A stretch of DNA of 64,000 bases. Origin: Fusibacter_C sp942493125. Lineage in GTDB: Bacteria > Bacillota > Clostridia > Peptostreptococcales > Acidaminobacteraceae. Of the stretch, positions 42,873 through 51,549 are shown piece by piece. A program made the translations under genes and the position numbers. The stretch is from assembly GCA_942493125.1 (NCBI GenBank), contig OW818667.1, forward strand, positions 2,852,001 through 2,916,000, in the 5' to 3' direction. The notes below the pieces were generated by a model. That model worked only from the letters and a program-made list of their open reading frames with translations, was not told where the DNA came from and ran no database searches. How positions within the stretch are numbered: the stretch's first letter is position 1; each line of letters begins with the position of its first letter.

Positions 42873-43757
42873 ATGTACAAACTACTGATCGTAGATGATG
42901 AACCACTGATCCGAAAAGGCATATTGACCTTGGTGGATTTTGAAAAACTAGGCATCACAGACGCATATGAAGCATCAAATGGCACAGAGGGGCTAAGGCT
43001 GTTTATTCAGCACGCCCCTCAACTTATTTTACTGGACATCAACTTGCCGGTGATGAATGGACTAGAGCTTGCACAAGCGATAAAAGCACATGATAGTCAA
43101 GCGAAAATCGCCATGATCACGGGCTACGACTATGTGGACTACGCCATCAGCGCACTTAAAATCGGAGTGGATGATTACATACTTAAACCCGTTAGCAAAC
43201 AGGATGTCACGGACGTCATTGCAAAACTGATTCAGAGGTACGAAAGTGAACGGACAAATCGCGAAATTCAAAACGTCGTAAGTGCGTTGATCCATGAGTC
43301 ACTTGACTCAAATTCGAACAATAACGAGAAGTCATCAACATTATCAGATTCAACAACCCCTTCGCTATCAAAATCTTCTCAAGAGGCATCAAATTCGACA
43401 TATTCGTCAGAGGCCACTGAGTCTACACGCCACCGACTTCAAGTCCTGATCGACCAGTCATTATCCAGCCCAGAGCTTTCTTTGACATCCGTTGCGCACA
43501 ATCTCGGCTATGCACCAAATTATCTCAGTAGTCTATTTAAAAATCTGTTCGGCGTACCTTTTCAAGAATACGTCTTGTCACATCGCCTCGAAAAAGCAAA
43601 ATTGCTCCTGCTGACAACGTCGCTAAAAAATTATGAAATCGCTGAACGCGTCGGGTTTGAGGATGTTAACTATTTCAATACGCGGTTTAAGCTGAAATAT
43701 GGTGTTTCTCCAAAGCAATACGTCACACAAGTGAGGCAGCCCAATGAAAATAAATAG
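42873..43757 (+). CDS. YesN/AraC-type response regulator, second system
   Basis: A 294-residue regulator. The receiver domain (1-120) has D8/D9, phospho-acceptor D55 in LILLDINLPVMNG and the Lys in VDDYILKPVSKQD. A Ser-rich linker (about 140-190) takes the place of the long middle region in the first system. The AraC DNA-binding domain (about 190-290) ends in ERVGFEDVNYFNTRFKLKYG. ATG at 42873 has GAGGTG upstream. It overlaps the kinase gene by 14 bp. No transporter or metabolic operon is adjacent, so its target is unknown. Confidence 0.9.
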   Translation: MYKLLIVDDEPLIRKGILTLVDFEKLGITDAYEASNGTEGLRLFIQHAPQLILLDINLPVMNGLELAQAIKAHDSQAKIAMITGYDYVDYAISALKIGVDDYILKPVSKQDVTDVIAKLIQRYESERTNREIQNVVSALIHESLDSNSNNNEKSSTLSDSTTPSLSKSSQEASNSTYSSEATESTRHRLQVLIDQSLSSPELSLTSVAHNLGYAPNYLSSLFKNLFGVPFQEYVLSHRLEKAKLLLLTTSLKNYEIAERVGFEDVNYFNTRFKLKYGVSPKQYVTQVRQPNENK

Positions 43758-45516
43758 ATGGTTATCATTTTTCAAATATATAAGGGTGCAAATCGCCACC
43801 TATTATCTCATCACGAGTATCCTTCTCATCGGCATCATGGGGACCGTTCTCTATTACAGCTTGACGAACATCATGCTGGACGACGCTTTGGACAATACGA
43901 AAAAGGCCGTTGAAAAGAGTGGACAGTCCATCGCGCTCTATGTGGAAAAGCTTAAAGCGATTTCGCAGATCATCGCAAGTGACAGCGACGTCATCGCATA
44001 CCTTCAGAGCCATGAGGCGGGCATACGACCGGATGTCGTCACATTGCTTGACAATGTCCTGTCTACAGATGAACAGCTACTCACGGGCATCCTCGTGAGC
44101 AAAACGGGGGATATCTTATCCAATGAAGCGTCACTGGATATGCGCATGTCTTCTGACATGATGAATGAGGCGTGGTACATCGACGTGATGGAAAAGGGCT
44201 CCATGCCAGTTTTGACGTCGCTTCGCAGGCAGGATTTCACCATGGATAAAAGCCAGTGGGTCATCTCGATTGGGCAGGAAATCACAGATGATCAAGGCAA
44301 TCATGTTGGCCTATTGATTCTCGATTTTTCATATGAAGTGATCGAGCGCTTTTTAGAGGACCTCAATCTTGGTTCTGAGGGATTTGCCTTTATCATGACA
44401 GAGGCGAATGCGCTGGTCTTTCACGAGGATTCAACCTACTTTGAGTCACCAGACAAACTCTCTGAGCTCACAGCCATCCGCAATATGCCTTTGGGATATG
44501 ACCGTGATATGGGTAAGTTGATCCATCAAATCGCCGTTCAAGGAACCGACTGGTCTTTGGTGGGCGTCTCCTCTCTGGATCACTTAAGTGCTGCAAGACG
44601 TCAACTCCTTGAAGTGATTGTCATGGTTGCCATTTTACTCACTACGATAGCCATCGGCAGTGGCATGCTCATCGCTTCGAGAATTTCTAAGCCAATCCGT
44701 TCCCTCGAAGGTGCAATGCACGATCTCTCGAGTGGCTTTGCTTCGGCAGTGGAGATCCCGAATAGCTGCTATGAAGTGGACAATTTACGCGTACGTTTCA
44801 ATGAAATGAGTGTGCAGATAGAGACATTGCTTGCGGGCATCAAGGAAAAAGAGCATTTTCTGAGAGAATCTGAAATAAGGGCACTGTATAGTCAAATCAA
44901 CCCGCATTTTTTATATAACACGCTGGACACTATCATCTGGATGGCGGAATTCAAAGACAATGAAAAGGTTGTCGCTATAACCAAAGCATTGGCACAATTT
45001 TTCAGAATTTCGCTCAGTCAAGGGGATGCGTTGATTCCATTAAGTAAGGAAATAGAACATGTGAGGCAATACCTATTCATACAAGAACAGCGTTACGGCG
45101 ATCAGCTCAGTTATCACATCGAAGTCGATCCTGAGCTTGAGTCAGCTTCAGTTCCTAAAATTATCTTGCAACCGATTGTTGAAAACGCCATTTATCATGG
45201 CATCAAGCCTCTGGATCGCCCGGGAAATTTGTGGATTAAAGCCGCTATTTTAAGGCCTGAGCATGTAGAATCTAACCATATCGTATCTGAACATTTAGAG
45301 GAAGACACTCAGTTGGTCATCACAATCCGTGACGATGGTGCTGGATTTGATCAGCATTTGGTGAAAGAGACCAGCAGCATGACGAAGCTCGGAGGCGTTG
45401 GCCTTGAAAATGTAAACCGTCGCATCGAGCTCCTATACGGTCCGCCATATGGACTTGAGATTCATTCAAGTCTTGGGGAGGGTACGACAGTGCGGATTTT
45501 GTTGCCGCTTCGTTGA
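43744..45516 (+). CDS. YesM-type sensor histidine kinase, second system
   Basis: A 590-residue kinase. Membrane segments at about 17-37 and 294-315 flank an extracellular dCache-like sensor (TGILVSKTGDILSNE, GSEGFAFIMTEANALVFHED). A HAMP domain follows, then the His_kinase domain with INPHFLYNTLDTIIWM (phospho-acceptor His), and the ATPase domain with QPIVENAIYHGIKP and IRDDGAGFD. It overlaps the regulator gene by 14 bp. The dCache-type sensor suggests a small extracellular ligand. No solute-binding protein gene is nearby. Confidence 0.9.
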   Translation: MKINRWLSFFKYIRVQIATYYLITSILLIGIMGTVLYYSLTNIMLDDALDNTKKAVEKSGQSIALYVEKLKAISQIIASDSDVIAYLQSHEAGIRPDVVTLLDNVLSTDEQLLTGILVSKTGDILSNEASLDMRMSSDMMNEAWYIDVMEKGSMPVLTSLRRQDFTMDKSQWVISIGQEITDDQGNHVGLLILDFSYEVIERFLEDLNLGSEGFAFIMTEANALVFHEDSTYFESPDKLSELTAIRNMPLGYDRDMGKLIHQIAVQGTDWSLVGVSSLDHLSAARRQLLEVIVMVAILLTTIAIGSGMLIASRISKPIRSLEGAMHDLSSGFASAVEIPNSCYEVDNLRVRFNEMSVQIETLLAGIKEKEHFLRESEIRALYSQINPHFLYNTLDTIIWMAEFKDNEKVVAITKALAQFFRISLSQGDALIPLSKEIEHVRQYLFIQEQRYGDQLSYHIEVDPELESASVPKIILQPIVENAIYHGIKPLDRPGNLWIKAAILRPEHVESNHIVSEHLEEDTQLVITIRDDGAGFDQHLVKETSSMTKLGGVGLENVNRRIELLYGPPYGLEIHSSLGEGTTVRILLPLR

Positions 45517-45520
45517 GGCG

Positions 45521-45597
45521 GTGAGTGGATGAGTGAGTGGTGCCAGGTAGATCGACTCAGAGTCAATCTACCTGGCACCACCCACTCATCCACTCAC
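45521..45597. repeat. dispersed repeat type A, inverted pair
   Basis: Two units face each other and form a 77-bp inverted repeat. The outer arms GTGAGTGGATGAGTG and CACTCATCCACTCAC match exactly; the inner arms contain GTGGTGCCAGGTAGAT and its complement. Only a few internal mismatches occur, so the transcript could form a very long hairpin directly after the kinase stop codon at 45516. Confidence 0.8.
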
Positions 45598-45622
45598 CCT
45601 CACACACGACGCACAAAAAATA

Positions 45623-45669
45623 AAAATGCTCATCTATAAAGGATACTATCCTACATAGATGAGCATTTT
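45623..45669 (+). terminator. terminator-like long hairpin
   Basis: AAAATGCTCATCTAT pairs perfectly with ATAGATGAGCATTTT, with an inner GGAT/ATCC stem. There is no long T-run after it beyond TTTT, so termination may be helped by the preceding inverted repeat. Confidence 0.65.
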
Positions 45670-45698
45670 CGTCTACTTATATAAGGGGGATTATATAA

Positions 45699-45752
45699 AT
45701 GGAAAAGTGGATGGGGTTTGCTACTAAATTTAGTATACTAGCAAGATGTTAA
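45699..45752 (+). CDS. 17-residue small ORF with good ribosome site
   Basis: ATG at 45699 follows AAGGGGG by eight bases and encodes MEKWMGFATKFSILARC. It sits in a 358-bp gap between the kinase gene and a lipoprotein gene, after a terminator. The ORF is very short and could be chance. If real, it might be a leader or signalling peptide. Confidence 0.3.
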   Translation: MEKWMGFATKFSILARC

Positions 45753-45874
45753 CTAATAATTAATGGCATGTAATCAATTCAACAAGAAACTGTGAACAAA
45801 TATGGATGCATTGGAACTAAGCGAGGATTATTTACGTCTTAACGATAAGTATAATAGTTTTGTGGAGGTGTCAT

Positions 45875-46624
45875 ATGAAAAAAATGGCTTATACCATGGT
45901 GATAATCATGGTTTTATTGATTGGGTTGACAGCTTGCTCTGGTAATACTGCAAGGGAATTGCCGAAAGCGGAGGCTGTGCTTAATGCGAAAGTTATCAAG
46001 CTCTATGAAAATTCAATGTTAGTTGTAGGTGAAAATGCTTATGACCTTTTCATGGTGCCAACAGATGCAAAAATCTTTGATGAGAAAGACGCGGAAGCGG
46101 ACAGAGCAGCACTTTTGGAAGGTCAAAAGATAGAGCTTGGGTATTCGGGTGCTGTAATGGAATCTTATCCTGCACAACTGGCAGGACTCGAGTATATCAA
46201 AATCGTTGAAAAAGGCGATGATTTGGTCGGTTTGTATGCGACGGTCATCGATGATCTATGGAAAACCGATGAAGGCCTGAATTCTGGCGTGGAGATCATG
46301 GCATTTGATTTGTCGCTCACAACCAATTTAAGTGAGTCGGAAAAACAAGCACTTGCCTATGTTGTGGGCAACGCCTACGAGTTACAAGGCATGGTTGCCA
46401 CCTATGATGAACTCGTGGAACAAGGTTATGTTGACCCTGACAGTCTCAATTTTGAAAAAGGATTGTTATTCAAACTAGAAGTCAAAAATACGTCAGATGA
46501 TAAATTTACTTTCGATGCCAGCAAGTGGCGCGGGGGCGATGGCGCTTACTTCTTCATCGATTGCATCGCCAAAAGATCGGGTGATGGATGGACGTATATA
46601 GTTGGCTCAGAAGCGATTTCATAA
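45875..46624 (+). CDS. lipoprotein of unknown function
   Basis: A 249-residue lipoprotein. The lipobox is LIGLTAC with Cys near residue 21. The N-terminal part (about 30-110) looks like a small beta-barrel of the DUF3221 or OB type (AVLNAKVIKLYENSMLVVGE, then EGQKIELGYSGAVMESYPAQ). The C-terminal half (about 115-249) is a separate domain (FKLEVKNTSDDKFTFDASKW). It is probably secreted and anchored outside the membrane. Function unknown. ATG at 45875 follows GGAGGTG; the in-frame TTG at 45860 has no site. Confidence 0.75.
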   Translation: MKKMAYTMVIIMVLLIGLTACSGNTARELPKAEAVLNAKVIKLYENSMLVVGENAYDLFMVPTDAKIFDEKDAEADRAALLEGQKIELGYSGAVMESYPAQLAGLEYIKIVEKGDDLVGLYATVIDDLWKTDEGLNSGVEIMAFDLSLTTNLSESEKQALAYVVGNAYELQGMVATYDELVEQGYVDPDSLNFEKGLLFKLEVKNTSDDKFTFDASKWRGGDGAYFFIDCIAKRSGDGWTYIVGSEAIS

Positions 46625-46766
46625 CGAGGAAAATCACAAATTATAAAATTAGAATAATGCAAAGCCTCAATATAAATAAAGGACTTTGTCATATAATCGA
46701 GAATAGTATCATAAAAGAGAAAGCTAAAACGATAAATTCTAAATTCGAAAATAAGAAGGTGCTTTT

Positions 46767-47291
46767 ATGGAACTATGGGAAGTTTATGACAAAGACAGGC
46801 AAAAAAAAGGACGAACGATGGTGCGTGGCGGCGATATCGCTGCGGATGACTACCATCTCGTCGTACATATATGTCTGTTCAATTCAAAGGGACAGATGCT
46901 GATTCAACAGAGACAGCCATTTAAACACGGCTGGTCAAACCTCTGGGATGTAACGGTTGGCGGCAGTGCTTTAGCCTCAGAAACCAGTGCACATGCCGCC
47001 GAAAGAGAGCTGTTTGAGGAAATCGGATTTAGATGGGATTTCACCGATGAACGGCCTTTTATCACGGTCAATTTCAGCTTCGGCTTTGATGATTTTTATC
47101 TCATAGAAGCGGAAGTCGACCTCCCTAACCTTGTTCTTCAAGCAGAGGAGGTACAAAGCGTCAGATGGGCAAGTCGAGATGAAATACTCCAGATGATTGA
47201 TTCTGGCACATTCATCCCATATCATAAAAGCCTGATTGCGACGCTTTTTGACATGCGTAACCATCGTGGCGCAATCGTCATGGAAGAATAA
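46767..47291 (+). CDS. Nudix hydrolase
   Basis: A 174-residue Nudix-family protein. The Nudix box GX5EX7REUXEEXGU is intact as GSALASETSAHAAERELFEE then IGF, at about residues 69-91. The N-terminus (WEVYDKDRQKKGRTMVRGGD) and VRWASRDEILQMI resemble the IPP-isomerase-like Nudix group often annotated as YfcD-type. The likely reaction is hydrolysis of a nucleoside diphosphate-linked compound; substrate unknown. GAAGGTG lies upstream. It converges with the GNAT gene that follows by three bases. Confidence 0.9.
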   Translation: MELWEVYDKDRQKKGRTMVRGGDIAADDYHLVVHICLFNSKGQMLIQQRQPFKHGWSNLWDVTVGGSALASETSAHAAERELFEEIGFRWDFTDERPFITVNFSFGFDDFYLIEAEVDLPNLVLQAEEVQSVRWASRDEILQMIDSGTFIPYHKSLIATLFDMRNHRGAIVMEE

Positions 47292-47293
47292 AT

Positions 47294-48148
47294 TTACTTG
47301 ATCATCTCAAACTGATACAGTGAATCCTTACCAAATCCCAGTTTACGAAGAAACCGCGTTTCAGGGCCGCTACTTGATACGCTTATGTGGAGTGCACTTG
47401 GCTTCAGAGTACGCGCTACATGAACGAGGAGCTGCTTACCATACCCTTTGTTTTGGTGATCAGGATGTACGAGCAGCCTAAAGAGTCTTCCTTGTGGCGT
47501 TAGGCAGATAAATGCGACGATTTTTTCGTTCACTAGAACGGCGAAACCTTGAACATCAGGGACTTGCATGATATAGGCAAAATCATTTTGCCAGTTAACA
47601 TGATAGTAGGAAGCCCAAGTTTTTACATTGTCATATAAGTGTTCCAACCGAATTGGAACGACATCATCACACGAGATGGGCATCGCTGCAAGTAAAGGGA
47701 CATCTCTATGTGCAAAATAATGGATGAAATACACCGTGTCATATCCAAGTTTGTCGTAAAACCTGATTGCACGATCGTTTCCAGCTATGACTTCGAGCAT
47801 CATTCGGCCACAAGCGTTTGTTTTAGCATCTTCCGTGTGGCGTGACATCAAAGTCAGGCCAACGTCCATGCCTCGATAATCTAGATGGATACAAAGCGCA
47901 CCGCACCTGAGTGTTTTTAGACCATCATAATCTCTGATGCCACCGAGGAGCACGCCTACTGGCAAGCCATCGTCAAAAGCAACATGTGTCAGCATTTTTG
48001 TATTGCCTTCTGGCCCAAAGAAACGGTCAAAAAATTGTTCTTTTTCCATTTGGAGTTTGATGATATAGTCTGAAAATCCCGTCTTGAAAGCTTCATAGAT
48101 CGCGTCATCAGCAACCTGTGTCGCCAATTTGTAAGTGATATTAGCCAT
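47294..48148 (-). CDS. GNAT family N-acetyltransferase
   Basis: A 284-residue protein with two GNAT-like domains. The N-terminal one contains HLDYRGMDVGLTLMSRHTED (acetyl-CoA loop RGMDVG). The C-terminal one contains LLVHPDHQNKGYGKQLLVHV, a classic Q/RxxGxG/A pyrophosphate loop. The substrate is unknown. AGGAGG precedes the ATG at 48148. It runs divergent from the aminotransferase gene and converges with the Nudix gene. Confidence 0.88.
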   Translation of the reverse strand: MANITYKLATQVADDAIYEAFKTGFSDYIIKLQMEKEQFFDRFFGPEGNTKMLTHVAFDDGLPVGVLLGGIRDYDGLKTLRCGALCIHLDYRGMDVGLTLMSRHTEDAKTNACGRMMLEVIAGNDRAIRFYDKLGYDTVYFIHYFAHRDVPLLAAMPISCDDVVPIRLEHLYDNVKTWASYYHVNWQNDFAYIMQVPDVQGFAVLVNEKIVAFICLTPQGRLFRLLVHPDHQNKGYGKQLLVHVARTLKPSALHISVSSSGPETRFLRKLGFGKDSLYQFEMIK

Positions 48149-48281
48149 CTTTTCCTCCTGTATACATCTGATTCATTTCGTGATAATAAGATTGTGCATT
48201 TTAAATCAAAAATGTTATACTCTATATGAATATACTACCATTATAAAGCAATTAAATACGAATTATAAAGGAGATTTTATC

Positions 48282-49598
48282 ATGAGTAAACCAATTCTTT
48301 CGGCTCACTTTGAATCAAGAACACCATCTGACGTGCGTCTTGCACAGATGAAGTACGATGAACGTAAAGTGAAGCCTCAAGCTGTTATCAACGTAGGTAT
48401 CGGCAATGTATCACTTCCAACGAACCCAGCTATGATGAAGAGAATGTTCGCACTCGATGCACCTGAAAGCCCATTTTCTAAAGGCGTTGTAAGATATTCA
48501 GGCACTGCAGGCTTGCCAGAAACACAAGAAGCATTTAAAAATATCTTAAAATGCGAAGGCTTTGATACGAGCAAGTTATTTGTTCAAGTTACAGATGGCG
48601 GTTCTACAGGTATGGAGCTTTTATTAATCGGCGTTTGCGGACCGGCTGGCACAGGTGAAAAGCCACTGATGATGATCGATCCAGCTTATACAAACTACAT
48701 TTCATTTGCAGAAAGAGTTGGCCGTAAAACGGTAACAGTTAAACGTACCTTGACTGACGCAGGCAAATTTTCACTTCCAGAAATCAGTGAAATAGAAGAA
48801 GCGATCAAACTCAACAACCCAGGCGCACTTCTTGTCATCCCTTATGACAATCCAACTGGACAGCTTTACGATCACGAAACACTCGTTGAACTCGCAAAAC
48901 TTTGCGTAAAATACAACCTTTGGTTCATCAGTGACGAAGCATACAGAGAACTCTATTATGATGAAAATGTAAAGCTCGTCAGCATCTGGGGCGTAACTGA
49001 CGCTGAAGTACCTGGTATCGAAGGCAGAAGAATCAGCATCGAAACAGCTTCGAAAGTATGGAACGCATGCGGTCTTAGAATTGGCGCAGTGATTACTGAC
49101 AGTGCAGAATTCAACAACCGTTCAGTAGCAGAATATACTGCGAACTTATGTGCAAACGTCATCGGACAATATATCTTTGGCGCACTCGCACATGAGAGTA
49201 AAGAAGATATTCTCGGATGGTGCAAAGGCCTTCGTGAATACTACAAAGAGCAACTCTACACAGTATACAACGGTTTAAAAGCAAAAGAACCAGGCCTTAT
49301 CGTTTCAAGCCCTGATGCTTCAATCTATTCGGTTATCGATGTAAGAAACATCGTAAAACCTGGTTTTGATGCAATTGACTTCGTCCTTTACTGTGCGCAA
49401 GAAGGTTCAGTAGTGGTTGATGGCATTGAAACAACATTGCTTGTTGCACCGATGAAAGGCTTCTACAACGTTAAATCTGGTGATAAAAACCCAGGTAGCA
49501 CACAGTTTAGAATTTCATTTGTTGAAACGCCAGAAAACATGGCAAAAATCCCTGAATTGTTCGTAACACTTTTGAGACAGTTCGAAGCGCAAAGATAG
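48282..49598 (+). CDS. PLP-dependent aminotransferase, class I/II
   Basis: A 438-residue fold-type I aminotransferase. VIPYDNPTGQLYDHETLVEL carries the conserved Asn-Pro-Thr-Gly, WFISDEAYRELYYDE the cofactor-contacting Asp and Tyr, and SIETASKVWNACGLRIGAV the Schiff-base Lys, with the conserved Arg after it. RFRISF near the end supplies the substrate-carboxylate Arg. It probably acts on an aspartate- or aromatic-type amino acid; the exact substrate cannot be read. AAGGAG lies upstream of the ATG at 48282; an upstream ORF extension lacks a site and crosses the divergent gene. Confidence 0.88.
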   Translation: MSKPILSAHFESRTPSDVRLAQMKYDERKVKPQAVINVGIGNVSLPTNPAMMKRMFALDAPESPFSKGVVRYSGTAGLPETQEAFKNILKCEGFDTSKLFVQVTDGGSTGMELLLIGVCGPAGTGEKPLMMIDPAYTNYISFAERVGRKTVTVKRTLTDAGKFSLPEISEIEEAIKLNNPGALLVIPYDNPTGQLYDHETLVELAKLCVKYNLWFISDEAYRELYYDENVKLVSIWGVTDAEVPGIEGRRISIETASKVWNACGLRIGAVITDSAEFNNRSVAEYTANLCANVIGQYIFGALAHESKEDILGWCKGLREYYKEQLYTVYNGLKAKEPGLIVSSPDASIYSVIDVRNIVKPGFDAIDFVLYCAQEGSVVVDGIETTLLVAPMKGFYNVKSGDKNPGSTQFRISFVETPENMAKIPELFVTLLRQFEAQR

Positions 49599-49616
49599 TC
49601 ACGTTGAAAAAATGAG

Positions 49617-49654
49617 ACCTTGAGACCGATATGTCATCGGTTTCAAGGTTTTTT
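49617..49654 (+). terminator. aminotransferase terminator
   Basis: ACCTTGAGACCGAT pairs with ATCGGTTTCAAGGT (one mismatch) around a five-base loop, followed by five T. Confidence 0.85.
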
Positions 49655-49699
49655 ACAATGCATTTTCCTCGTCATTAGATATAAGGATGGTGACTAATT

Positions 49700-50395
49700 A
49701 TGGTACAAAACTATGATGATTTTGTTCAAGATTTGCTAAAAAAAGGATTTTCCATGGGTGGCGGCAATAGCGAGGGCATCTATGCGGTCGTTCCGTTTTC
49801 ATGGGATGAAGAACCAATCGAAGAAACACCTGTAAAATGGCACACCGGAAATCCAGAGACAGACCCATGGGAGTGGCGCATGCGCGTACTCGATGAGCGC
49901 GACGACATCGCCTATTCAAAAATTTACTTTAAGAAGAGTGGATACCTTACCCGGGAATGGGCACCTTACTTTATCGCAGCAAGGCGAAATGGCATGACTT
50001 TTGAAGATGCATTTTTAAGTGGTACCATAACGCAACTTGGTAAAAAGTTATATGACATCATAGCAGCACACGACCAGATGCCGCTGCATACCTTAAAAGC
50101 GCTTGCACAAATCGGAAAAGAGGATAAGACAAAATTTGAGAGTGCCATGACTGAGCTCCAAATGAAGCTATATATCACCATGTGCGGTAGACAACAAAAG
50201 GTCTCATTGTCAGGTAACGAGTACGGTTGGTCGTCGACGGTGTTTTGCACAACTGAGACATTTTGGGGCGAAGATGTCTTCAATCGCGCTGGTGAAATCA
50301 AGCAAGATGAAGCGATACAAGCAATCGCGGATCAGATTAAAAAGATCAATCCAGCGGCAGATGCTAAAAAAATAGTGAAGTTTATCAAGGGGTGA
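49700..50395 (+). CDS. unknown protein, possibly AlkZ-related
   Basis: A 231-residue soluble protein. From memory, the segment WEWRMRVLDERDDIAYSKIY and FKKSGYLTREWAPYFIAARR resembles small AlkZ-related proteins, and later parts look like winged-helix repeats (HTLKALAQIG). AlkZ/YcaQ are DNA glycosylases for interstrand crosslinks, but I see no catalytic QxQ or QxD motif here, so no enzymatic role is claimed. It starts a three-gene run with the macro-domain and vWA proteins; the next gene begins after four bases. Confidence 0.6.
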   Translation: MVQNYDDFVQDLLKKGFSMGGGNSEGIYAVVPFSWDEEPIEETPVKWHTGNPETDPWEWRMRVLDERDDIAYSKIYFKKSGYLTREWAPYFIAARRNGMTFEDAFLSGTITQLGKKLYDIIAAHDQMPLHTLKALAQIGKEDKTKFESAMTELQMKLYITMCGRQQKVSLSGNEYGWSSTVFCTTETFWGEDVFNRAGEIKQDEAIQAIADQIKKINPAADAKKIVKFIKG

Positions 50396-50399
50396 TGGG

Positions 50400-51431
50400 A
50401 TGCCATTTCAAATCGTCAGAAACGATATTGTCAACATGCCCGTGGATGCCATTGTCAATGCGGCTAATTCATCTTTAAAAATGGGTGGCGGTGTTTGCGG
50501 TGCGATTTTTAATGCAGCAAATCCTCAAAAACTACAACGTGCCTGCGACGCTATCGGCTTCTGTGCCACTGGTGAAGCGGTCATGACCGATGGCTTTGAT
50601 TTACCTGCCAAAGCAATTATCCATACCGTCGGACCCGTTTGGAAAGACGGACAAAGTGGTGAGGCAAAACTGCTCGCAATGTGTTATGAGCATTCATTGG
50701 AACTCGCACTTAAGAATGGCTTTGAGTCCATCGCGTTTCCGCTCATCGCATCCGGTATATATGGTTATCCAAAGGACGAAGCTCTTCGCATTGCCATAGA
50801 TACAATTGGAAAATTCTTGATGCATCACGATATGATGGTTTACCTCGTCGTGTTTGACAAGAGTGCCTTTAAATTAAGTGAGAAGCTATTTAGTGCCATT
50901 GAGAACTATATTGACGATCATTATGTAGAGACACATTTGACAGTGAGAGAGTCACAGCGAACATCAAATCTCGCTGAGGCTGAAGAAGCTTACTCAGAGT
51001 CAATATCTGAACTCTCAAAGTCAACAAAATCATCAAATTCAATTAAGCCGTCAAAATCAAAAAGAAACCTTGAGGATGTCGTCAATCAACTAGACGAGCC
51101 ATTCGCCGTCATGCTCTTCAGGTTCATAGATACAAAGGCGCTCACGGATGTGGCGACCTACAAAAGAGCAAACATCGATCGAAAGCTCTTTTCAAAGATT
51201 CGCAGTGATAAGCATTATAACCCGAGCAAATCCACAGCGATTGCACTGGCCATAGCCCTCGAGCTAAACTTGGACGAAACGCGTGATTTGTTATCGAAAG
51301 CAGGCTATTCTTTGTCTCAAAGCAACAAATCGGACGTCATCATCCGATTTTTTATCGAGGAAGGCAATTACAATATCTTTGAGATCAATGAAGCACTCTT
51401 CGCATTTGACCAACCACTTCTCGGCGCATAA
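50400..51431 (+). CDS. macro-domain protein with C-terminal HTH-like domain
   Basis: A 343-residue fusion. The N-terminal macro domain (about 1-165) has VDAIVNAANSSLKMGGGVCG (ADP-ribose-binding loop) and FPLIASGIYGYPKDEAL (second phosphate loop), so it probably binds or removes ADP-ribose groups. A Ser/Lys-rich linker (about 190-225) follows. The C-terminal domain (about 230-343) contains KRANIDRKLFSKIRSDKHYN, then STAIALAIALELNLDETRDL and LLSKAGYSLS, a pattern like a divergent XRE-type helix-turn-helix. Together they suggest an ADP-ribose-linked regulator. AAGGGGTGATGGG precedes the ATG. Confidence 0.85.
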   Translation: MPFQIVRNDIVNMPVDAIVNAANSSLKMGGGVCGAIFNAANPQKLQRACDAIGFCATGEAVMTDGFDLPAKAIIHTVGPVWKDGQSGEAKLLAMCYEHSLELALKNGFESIAFPLIASGIYGYPKDEALRIAIDTIGKFLMHHDMMVYLVVFDKSAFKLSEKLFSAIENYIDDHYVETHLTVRESQRTSNLAEAEEAYSESISELSKSTKSSNSIKPSKSKRNLEDVVNQLDEPFAVMLFRFIDTKALTDVATYKRANIDRKLFSKIRSDKHYNPSKSTAIALAIALELNLDETRDLLSKAGYSLSQSNKSDVIIRFFIEEGNYNIFEINEALFAFDQPLLGA

Positions 51432-51549
51432 ATGTTGTTTTGCGTAGCATAAACGCCGTTTATTGGCTCACAAATGTCGCTTTGAGAGCGACCTATCCAA
51501 GTTACATAGGTGTTAGACTTAACTCAAGATAGATGAGGAGGATAACACT

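Noticed and set aside
46588..46902. 104-residue ORF between the lipoprotein and Nudix genes
   Set aside because: It overlaps both genes in another frame, has no ribosome site, and its second half shadows the Nudix coding sequence.
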